DNA from: JAXHUM01 sp034189325
GTDB taxonomy: Bacteria; Desulfobacterota; DSM-4660; Desulfatiglandales; Desulfatiglandaceae
Direction of reading: 5' to 3'
Assembly: GCA_034189325.1 (NCBI GenBank)
Contig: JAXHUM010000122.1
Location: 1-29,375, forward strand
Length of the DNA: 29,375 bases
In this document: positions 24,162 to 29,375 of the stretch, in pieces
How positions within the stretch are numbered: position 1 is the stretch's first letter
Layout of the letters: each line of letters starts with the position of its first letter
Notes under the pieces: generated by a model
Told to the model about the DNA's origin: nothing
Databases searched by the model: none
Seen by the model: only the letters and a program-made list of their open reading frames with translations
Made by a program: the position numbers and the translations under genes

Positions 24162-25026
24162 CCTCAATGCCTTCGATGATCACGTCCAGAAATTCCGACG
24201 CTGCCCTGCCGAGAATGAGAGAGGTCGCCTCTCCCAGGTAGTGTCTTGATCTTTGTCGGTAATCTCCCGGCATTTGTTTTGTTTGGTCCGCAACCAGTCT
24301 TTTGAGCGCATAACGGGCAATATTGATCCCGTCCCTTACAGAGTAGCGCTCGTCGGCTTCGTGGGCTGCCTGGAGAAAGTGAACAACATATTCGAGAATC
24401 TTGGAATCAGCAAATGGCAGATTGCTCTTCAGGATCAAGAGTTCTTCATCTTTTTCCGGGAAATCAATGAGTATCTGCGGTTGCAGTCTGGAATGGATAT
24501 ATTCGGGGAGTTCAAAGGTGCTGGCATCATCGTTCATTGTGGTACAAAGGCGGAAGTGGGGATGGGCCTTGATCTTGATGCCTGCGATAATCGATTCCAC
24601 ATACCGTCTGCTGTCAAGGAGAGGGGCCAGGGAGGCCCAGCTCTTTTCGCTCATGCGGTTTCCTTCATCAATAATAGCCACTCCACCCTCGACCATGGCC
24701 GAGACAAGGGGGCTCGCCATATATTTGATCTTTCCTCCTTCGGCAATAACCGGGGTCACGATAAGATCCTCCGGTCTTGTGTCCATGGTTGCCTGAAAGA
24801 GATAAACAGGCCTGCCCATGGTTTTGCCCGCGTGATACGCAAGCGTTGTCTTTCCCACTCCAGGCTTGCCCACCAGTCTGGGACTCAGGGGAAGATCCCC
24901 TTTTTCTATTACCAGCCAAGCTGCCAGCACCTGTGTCAGCAGCTCCGGTTGCCCGATCCATGTCATGGGCACGGCATCGGGTTCGCAGAGATGAATAGTC
25001 ACCGTGTCTATTGTCACTTCCTTCAT
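24151..25026 (-). CDS. MoxR-type AAA+ ATPase
   Basis: This 291-residue ATPase has a Walker A GKPGVGKT at 53-60, a Walker B with the MoxR-like variant DEGNR at 120-124, a sensor-1 region CTTMNDD near 173-180 and a SRLQPQ arginine-finger region near 193. MoxR ATPases act as chaperones that insert cofactors or remodel partner complexes, normally with a von Willebrand factor A protein. No such gene is present here; the EreA-like gene overlaps its 3' end instead. The frame runs upstream to 25119, but that would cover the promoter; AGGAAAA just before the ATG at 25026 and the domain start support the shorter form. Confidence 0.88.
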   Translation of the reverse strand: MKEVTIDTVTIHLCEPDAVPMTWIGQPELLTQVLAAWLVIEKGDLPLSPRLVGKPGVGKTTLAYHAGKTMGRPVYLFQATMDTRPEDLIVTPVIAEGGKIKYMASPLVSAMVEGGVAIIDEGNRMSEKSWASLAPLLDSRRYVESIIAGIKIKAHPHFRLCTTMNDDASTFELPEYIHSRLQPQILIDFPEKDEELLILKSNLPFADSKILEYVVHFLQAAHEADERYSVRDGINIARYALKRLVADQTKQMPGDYRQRSRHYLGEATSLILGRAASEFLDVIIEGIEDET

Positions 25027-25090
25027 TTTTCCTATTGACCTCCCATACATGCCTGCCGCACGGTTGAAAGTGCGTCTATTTTCAAGAATA

Positions 25091-25119
25091 ATTCTAGTTG
25101 TGAATAAATAAAATTGCAA
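25091..25119 (-). promoter_or_regulatory. Promoter of the MoxR/EreA-like operon
   Basis: On the minus strand TTGCAA (25119-25114) is 17 bases from TAGAAT (25096-25091). The predicted start point is about 60 bases before the MoxR ATG at 25026. Confidence 0.5.
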
Positions 25120-25262
25120 ACAGCATTTTTGTCTCGGAAAGAACTGAAATCATTTGTAAAGCATGGCGGCGGTCGATTTCTGTCAATTGTCGGTCACCTC
25201 GATTAACAGCCGAGTCGGACCCTGTTCTTCGGGTGTGGGATAGCGGTCGAATTCAAAATGGA

Positions 25263-25291
25263 TTGACAAAAAGAGCTCTTTTTGGTAAGTT
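25263..25291 (+). promoter_or_regulatory. Promoter of the omptin-like gene with 18-bp palindrome in the spacer
   Basis: A perfect TTGACA (25263-25268) is 17 bases from TAAGTT (25286-25291). Between them lies CAAAAAGAGCTCTTTTTG (25267-25284), an exact 18-bp palindrome, in the position a repressor or a MerR-type regulator would use. The leader to the ATG at 25418 is about 120 bases. Confidence 0.55.
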
Positions 25292-25417
25292 ATATTGATT
25301 TTCTATTATGTTCCGTCATCAATATTGGGTAACATTTTCTTTTCAGAAGTTTTTCCCTTTCATGGGCTTCTTGGGGAAAGGGGGGACTCAAATAATATCA
25401 AACATTAGAGGTTCGAG

Positions 25418-26380
25418 ATGAGATTGATTTTAGTTTTGATGGTCTTTGTTATGTCCATGTTCATGCCTGCCGCCTCTTTCGCGTTGGATCTCTTTGCCGA
25501 ATTCGGGATTGAAACACGATATATCAACGGGGACTCAACCTTTCACATCAGCTTTGACAATCCATGGGCTTACGGCGGCCATTCTGAAAGCGAGCTGGAG
25601 TTCCCTTTGAATGGTTTTTGGGGGGGGCTGCACCTGGTTGTAGGAAATAGACACGACCAGAATCCCAAACAGACCACAGGCAGACTCTCCCTATCCCTGC
25701 TTCAGTCGATTGGGAGTGGGTGGGGAGAGATGAAAGATTCCGACTGGATAGAGAACGACGCGGCCTTTGGAGAGTCTCCCCACGATGGAAAAGACCTGTA
25801 TACTGAATCAGACGCCAGCCTCAACGGAACCATGCTTGATATAAGCTATGGACATCACTTCCCTATTAACAGCAGGTGGTCTATCGGCCCAATGGTCGGC
25901 TTCAGATACCATCGCCTTGAGTACGATATTGATGGATATCGAGGGATTTACTGGGATACCCCGGTATCCGGAACAGGCAGGGTTATCGAATACGAAATCA
26001 AATACAAAATCCCCTATGTCGGTATTGGTGCTGAGGCCCTTTTGGGTTCCAAAGGGCAATTCCAGATCAGTTGTTCCCTTGCCTATTCTGATTGGGTAGA
26101 TGCAACGGATGTGGATCATCATCTACTGCGGGGACTGAGGTTCGAAGGTGATTGCGAAGGCGAGGCATTCCTGATTCGTTTCAACGCGGACTGGAATTTC
26201 CGAACTGACTGGGTCCTGACCATGGGTGCGGAATATGTGGATATAGACACAAGCGGATACCAACTCCAATCTTTTGAGAGCGGCTATATCATAGGCTATG
26301 TCAATGATACTATCACCTCTTCCTACTGGTCGGCCATACTGGGTATCTCTTACACATGGTTTGCCACTCCAACGAGTTGA
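25418..26380 (+). CDS. Omptin-like outer-membrane protease
   Basis: This 320-residue protein has a signal peptide cleaved near A22 and a beta-barrel sequence of alternating hydrophobic strands. Its core matches omptins by eye: MKDSDW corresponds to the Asp pair of OmpT (D83/D85) and gives D107 and D109; YKIPYVGIG and YSDWVDATDVDHH match OmpT's YKQRFKMPYIGL and YSGWVEASDNDEH and give D233 and H235 for the D210/H212 dyad. All four catalytic residues are thus present. Omptins cut exposed or cationic peptides at the cell surface and need lipopolysaccharide. The last strand ends LGISYTW followed by a six-residue tail rather than a terminal Phe. AGAGG lies six bases before the ATG. It diverges from the MoxR operon. 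Confidence 0.85.
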   Translation: MRLILVLMVFVMSMFMPAASFALDLFAEFGIETRYINGDSTFHISFDNPWAYGGHSESELEFPLNGFWGGLHLVVGNRHDQNPKQTTGRLSLSLLQSIGSGWGEMKDSDWIENDAAFGESPHDGKDLYTESDASLNGTMLDISYGHHFPINSRWSIGPMVGFRYHRLEYDIDGYRGIYWDTPVSGTGRVIEYEIKYKIPYVGIGAEALLGSKGQFQISCSLAYSDWVDATDVDHHLLRGLRFEGDCEGEAFLIRFNADWNFRTDWVLTMGAEYVDIDTSGYQLQSFESGYIIGYVNDTITSSYWSAILGISYTWFATPTS

Positions 26381-26417
26381 CCTTTATGCCGACTCTGTTT
26401 ATGATGCCATTTCTTCA

Positions 26418-26440
26418 TGGGCTCCTTGTGAAGGGGCCCA
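26418..26440 (+). terminator. GC-rich hairpin after the omptin-like gene
   Basis: TGGGCTCCTT (26418-26427) pairs with AAGGGGCCCA (26431-26440), one pair being G-U, around a three-base loop. It lies 38 bases after the stop codon. There is no U run after it, so it may be an mRNA-stabilising hairpin or a factor-dependent terminator. Confidence 0.4.
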
Positions 26441-26614
26441 CATACTGATCCGAGAGAATGATCCTCTTCCCTGTTTCATATTTTCTTTGATTGCAAAACA
26501 CTTCATAGGAGAGAGGCTGTTTCACAATCCCCAAGCCGAGGAAATTCAACAAGTAGGATACGGCCTTCGGAGGGATGAATTTTGATTAAACAATGGGTCT
26601 GAAACAGATATTGA

Positions 26615-27877
26615 GTGAAATCGGATCCTTTCTATCGCCGCAAGAGGACTGCTTTGGCACCAATCGACTTCATTCTATCACCAACATGGCGAGACCTGAT
26701 AGATATCCTTTTTCTCACGACAGTCACCTACCAGCTGTATCTGTGGTTTCGGGGAACCAGGGCCCTTCGAGTTTTGATCGGCCTTGTCGCTCTGGGTGCA
26801 ATCTATTCCATCGCAAAACAGTGGGGGCTGTACCTTACAACCTGGGTCTTCCAATTCCTCTGGCAGGTCCTCCTTATCCTTTTGCTAATACTTTTTCAGA
26901 GTGAAATTCGACAAGTTCTGGAGAAGGTGAGTCCCCTTCGCTATCTTCGATTTCGAAGGCCCGTCTACCGCGAGTCATTGCCCAATGAACTCGCAAAGGT
27001 CCTGTTTGACCTTGCACGCGAGAAAACAGGGGCCCTCATTGTTATCCAAAGGGATGATGATCCATCGGAGTTCCTCAGTGCCGGCCAGTCGATTATGTCT
27101 CTACCAGAGCCTGCGTTGATCAAAAGCATCTTCAACCACCATTCCCCTGCCCATGACGGGGCCCTCGTACTATCGGAAGGTCGGCTAACGCAGATGGGAT
27201 GCATCCTTCCTCTGTCACAGAGAGAGGATGTGCCGGACAAATACGGCACCCGTCACAGGGCCGCCATTGGTCTTTCCGAGCAGATTGACGCTGTCTGCCT
27301 GGTAGTCTCTGAAGAGCGGGCCGAGGTATCTACTGTTGTTGGGGGACATATCACCACGTGGGAAGATCCTAAGCTTCTTGTTTCGAAGTTGCAGGAATGG
27401 CTCCGTACTGCGGAGGTCACCGGTCCTCGATTAAAGGATGTCCTGAAAACCGCTTTCACACAGAACTGGGTCCCCAAACTGTCTACACTGGCAGTCATTA
27501 TTGCGGCCTGGTTTGTCCTTGCCAGCCCTCAACAGATCAAGACCCATGTGACGGCTCCAATCCGATACATGGACCTTTCCTCAGGACTGGTCCTTGATAG
27601 CAATTCTGCTCAAACCGTTAAACTCCATCTTTCAGGAAGACGTCACAGCATTCGGGCCTTAAAGGACCAGGCATTACGGGTCAACGTCAACCTTGGAGCC
27701 TTGGATGCGGGCACACATAAAATCAAACTCTCTACAAAGAATATCGACCTGCCGTTGGGGATAGTCGCACATAGTGTCCTCCCTCAAGAGATCGAAGTCA
27801 TCTTAAAGGTCCCCTTAGGAGGTCAAGAATCAGACCTGGAACAAACCGGCGCATGGGACCAGGGAACTCTCAGGTAA
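26615..27877 (+). CDS. cdaA: Diadenylate cyclase (CdaA type) fused to a YbbR domain
   Basis: This 420-residue membrane protein makes c-di-AMP from two ATP. Three membrane segments occupy about residues 27-100. The DAC domain follows with both catalytic motifs: D181-G182-A183 in HDGALVL and G211-T-R-H-R215 in the GTRHRAAIGLSE loop. A fourth membrane segment (about 288-305) leads to a single YbbR/CdaR domain (about 310-400). In Bacillus the cyclase CdaA and its regulator CdaR are separate genes; here they are one chain. The start is a GTG without a clear ribosome site; the more upstream ATG at 26593 is in another frame. The VanZ-like gene follows after 12 bases. Confidence 0.92.
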   Translation: MKSDPFYRRKRTALAPIDFILSPTWRDLIDILFLTTVTYQLYLWFRGTRALRVLIGLVALGAIYSIAKQWGLYLTTWVFQFLWQVLLILLLILFQSEIRQVLEKVSPLRYLRFRRPVYRESLPNELAKVLFDLAREKTGALIVIQRDDDPSEFLSAGQSIMSLPEPALIKSIFNHHSPAHDGALVLSEGRLTQMGCILPLSQREDVPDKYGTRHRAAIGLSEQIDAVCLVVSEERAEVSTVVGGHITTWEDPKLLVSKLQEWLRTAEVTGPRLKDVLKTAFTQNWVPKLSTLAVIIAAWFVLASPQQIKTHVTAPIRYMDLSSGLVLDSNSAQTVKLHLSGRRHSIRALKDQALRVNVNLGALDAGTHKIKLSTKNIDLPLGIVAHSVLPQEIEVILKVPLGGQESDLEQTGAWDQGTLR

Positions 27878-27889
27878 GGTAATAGGAAG

Positions 27890-28282
27890 GTGAGAACATC
27901 TGTTTTTTCTAACATAGTGATTCTTTCGTGGATAGCATCTATCGGCCTCGTAAGCTATCTGTCGTTGACACCTCAATTGGAATTCCCTTTAGACTTCCGG
28001 TGGAGCGATAAGGTCTATCATCTGGCTGCCTATGCCTGGCTTTCCTCCCTGCCTTTGGTAGGATTCACAGGCCTGAAAAGGGCCCTTACAGGGGCATTGT
28101 GTATGATCCCTTTAGGTATTGTGCTCGAATGTGGTCAGGCCTTTGTCCCTGGAAGGTTTTTCTCAGGACGGGATATGATGGCCAACCTCTTTGGATCGAT
28201 CCTGGGGATTCTTTTTGGCTTTTATCTCTTTAAGCGGAAAACCTGGAACCACGTGGCCGGTAAAACCTCTGAATCAAATTAG
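27890..28282 (+). CDS. VanZ-like membrane protein
   Basis: This 130-residue protein has about four membrane segments and the VanZ-like pattern: SLTPQLEFP, then DKVYHLAAYAWLSSLP and the conserved CGQAFVPGRFFSGRDMMANLFGSILG segment. VanZ in enterococci gives low teicoplanin resistance; the wider family is of unknown role and is common in Gram-negatives. It starts with GTG, with GGTAAGG about a dozen bases upstream, 12 bases after the diadenylate cyclase stop, so it is probably in the same transcript. Nothing suggests real glycopeptide resistance. Confidence 0.85.
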   Translation: MRTSVFSNIVILSWIASIGLVSYLSLTPQLEFPLDFRWSDKVYHLAAYAWLSSLPLVGFTGLKRALTGALCMIPLGIVLECGQAFVPGRFFSGRDMMANLFGSILGILFGFYLFKRKTWNHVAGKTSESN

Positions 28283-28747
28283 TAGCCCTGGCGTTGTCAC
28301 CAAAGCCCACCCGCTATGGGGCACTGACTTAAAAGGAGAGAAGTTGTTTCCCGCGAGAATGGTTGGTACCTGGCAGAAAAGAAAGTTGCTATTTTACCAG
28401 AGTCCCCATTCTCATGGCATTTTATCTGCCGTAAGGACCCTCTCGTCAAAAACCTGTCAAGGAAAATTATAAAATAATCATTTTTTTGGATCATCTCCAA
28501 ATTAGTTTTGTGATACATCCGCTTGGACACGGCATGGTACCGAAGATTTTCCGGTCCGTCGGCGCATGACGGAAGGGGTCACCAATAGAATGGGTTGCTT
28601 CGCTCCGAGCCATCCGAGGGCTCTCGGCTCAGCAATCGACCTTGATCCTGATAGGTGTCTGGTGCGGTAGAGACATAACCACTACTGACACTGCAACCCA
28701 AAGAAACTACGGAAAAGGTACAGAGGCTTTGAACCAGTCAGTCGGAA
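28283..28747. other. Gene-poor stretch before the transposase remnant
   Basis: This 465-base stretch has no reading frame I believe. A 77-codon minus-strand frame (28297-28530) has no recognisable motif. A small hairpin CCGAG-GGCT-CTCGG is at 28614-28627. The stretch may include decayed 5' sequence of the IS91-like element, but no transposase motif is readable before about 28770. Confidence 0.4.
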
Positions 28748-29316
28748 ATGAAACGTCTAGCCTCTGTAAGGAAAAAGATTAATCTTCCTTACCCAGGAGA
28801 AATCTTTCCCTTGACACAGGGCCTTTTAATGGGTGACCTCATTTTCAAAATCGACCCTGTCCTTTGGAAACAGCCATGGGTTATCCATAGTCAGGCAGTA
28901 GGAACAGGCCGTAACTGCCTCCGGTACCTTTCAAGGTACGTTTTTCGGGTCGCCATCTCCAACAATCGCATCAAAAGCCTGGAAAACGGCGTTATTAAAT
29001 TCTATACAAAGACCGCAGAAAAAAAACATGGAGAACCATGGCCCTGGATCCCATGGAATTTATCCGAAGATTCCTTCAGCATGTTTTGCCGAAAGGATTA
29101 ATGAAGATAAGATACTATGGCTTTCTCAATTGCAACAGTTCCCTCTCCATCGACAAAATACGGGAACTCATCTCATTCATCCATAATATCGTCTGTGAAA
29201 TCTCACCTGAAATACCGGACTGCAAAAACTCGGAAATGATTTGTGCCTGTTGCGGAAAGACTTTAAGGTTTATTTCTTTTTTGAAACCACCACCCAGATG
29301 GGGACCTTCCGGATAA
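28748..29316 (+). pseudogene. IS91-family transposase, 3' fragment with frameshift
   Basis: Two overlapping frames together encode the C-terminal part of an IS91/IS801-type rolling-circle transposase. The first frame (28748-29101) carries WVIHSQAVGTGRNCLRYLSR and YVFRVAISNNRIKSLENG. The second, whose readable part begins near 29020, carries TMALDPMEFIRRFLQHVLPK and KIRYYGFLN and ends with a CACC zinc-ribbon remnant at 29316. The switch of frame falls at a run of eight A's (29019-29026). The N-terminal half with the catalytic tyrosines' upstream context is missing, so the element cannot be active as it stands. Confidence 0.8.
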
Positions 29317-29375
29317 AACATAGGTGTGACAAAATCAATCTTAAATAGACTACAAGAGATGCCGGGCATGACTCT

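Larger units (their letters stand above)
25027..25417. other. Divergent control region between MoxR operon and omptin-like gene
   Basis: This 391-base region carries two outward promoters listed separately and a perfect 18-bp palindrome at 25267-25284. No convincing ORF is present on either strand. Confidence 0.6.

Noticed and set aside
26593..26904. Alternative ATG-started frame overlapping the start of the diadenylate cyclase gene, taken as a frameshift sign
   Set aside because: The cyclase frame from GTG 26615 already contains the expected TWRDLIDIL and first membrane segment, so no frameshift is needed.
27890..28282. Glycopeptide-resistance role for the VanZ-like protein
   Set aside because: No vanHAX, vanRS or related gene is nearby and the VanZ-like family is broad in Gram-negatives.
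28297..28530. 77-codon minus-strand frame after the VanZ-like gene
   Set aside because: No ribosome site, no motif and no conserved feature visible; probably chance.
1..29375. CRISPR array or prophage
   Set aside because: No regularly spaced direct repeats, integrase or phage structural genes were seen; the only mobile element is the IS91-type fragment.

Overview
The window reads as a chromosomal segment of an anaerobic Gram-negative bacterium, most likely a member of the Desulfobacterota (former Deltaproteobacteria). The evidence is the core-gene order mutS2 – dnaG – rpoD – tRNA – Nif3-like – zinc-ribbon coiled-coil – rnpB – yggT – yggU, together with outer-membrane and lipoprotein genes, an orphan molybdopterin oxidoreductase, a PduO-type cobalamin adenosyltransferase and a CdaA-type c-di-AMP cyclase. 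The phylum call is inferred from gene content and was not tested by a search.

Layout. 1-1.5 kb: a stand-alone response regulator (minus), a small alpha/beta hydrolase (plus) and tRNA-Ala(CGC). 1.6-3.7 kb: hisB, an uncharacterised lipoprotein and hisA in one tight operon. 3.8-12.9 kb: a plus-strand information-processing block with mutS2, dnaG, rpoD, a CAT-anticodon tRNA, a Nif3-like protein, a zinc-ribbon protein, RNase P RNA with a clear closing P1 helix, yggT and a YggU-like gene. 13.0-17.2 kb: a SuhB-like phosphatase (minus), the cobalamin adenosyltransferase and a crotonase-fold protein (plus), then an HtrA/DegP protease (minus). A shared inverted repeat separates the last two. 17.6-20.7 kb: tRNA-His with a strong terminator, then a minus-strand pair made of a molybdopterin oxidoreductase and an Mrp/NBP35 P-loop ATPase.

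21.1-28.3 kb is the less ordinary part. A CsgG-like lipoprotein with a C-terminal SH3 domain has a promoter bracketed by a perfect 10-bp inverted repeat. Upstream of it is a two-gene, overlapping operon: a MoxR-type AAA+ ATPase followed by a 604-residue protein whose N-terminus looks like the EreA/ChaN/TraB fold and whose C-terminal two thirds I do not recognise. Divergent from this operon is an omptin-like outer-membrane protease with all four catalytic residues; its promoter spacer contains a perfect 18-bp palindrome. Next are a diadenylate cyclase fused to a YbbR domain and a VanZ-like membrane protein. The window ends in a truncated, frameshifted IS91-family transposase.

How the genes work together. 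Most of the left half is housekeeping: replication priming, the primary sigma factor, tRNA processing and histidine synthesis. The right half is weighted to the cell envelope: HtrA, lipoprotein, omptin, c-di-AMP and VanZ. The MoxR/EreA-like module is the best candidate for an undescribed system. It lacks the von Willebrand factor A partner that usually accompanies MoxR ATPases, so the large protein may be the client or effector of the ATPase.
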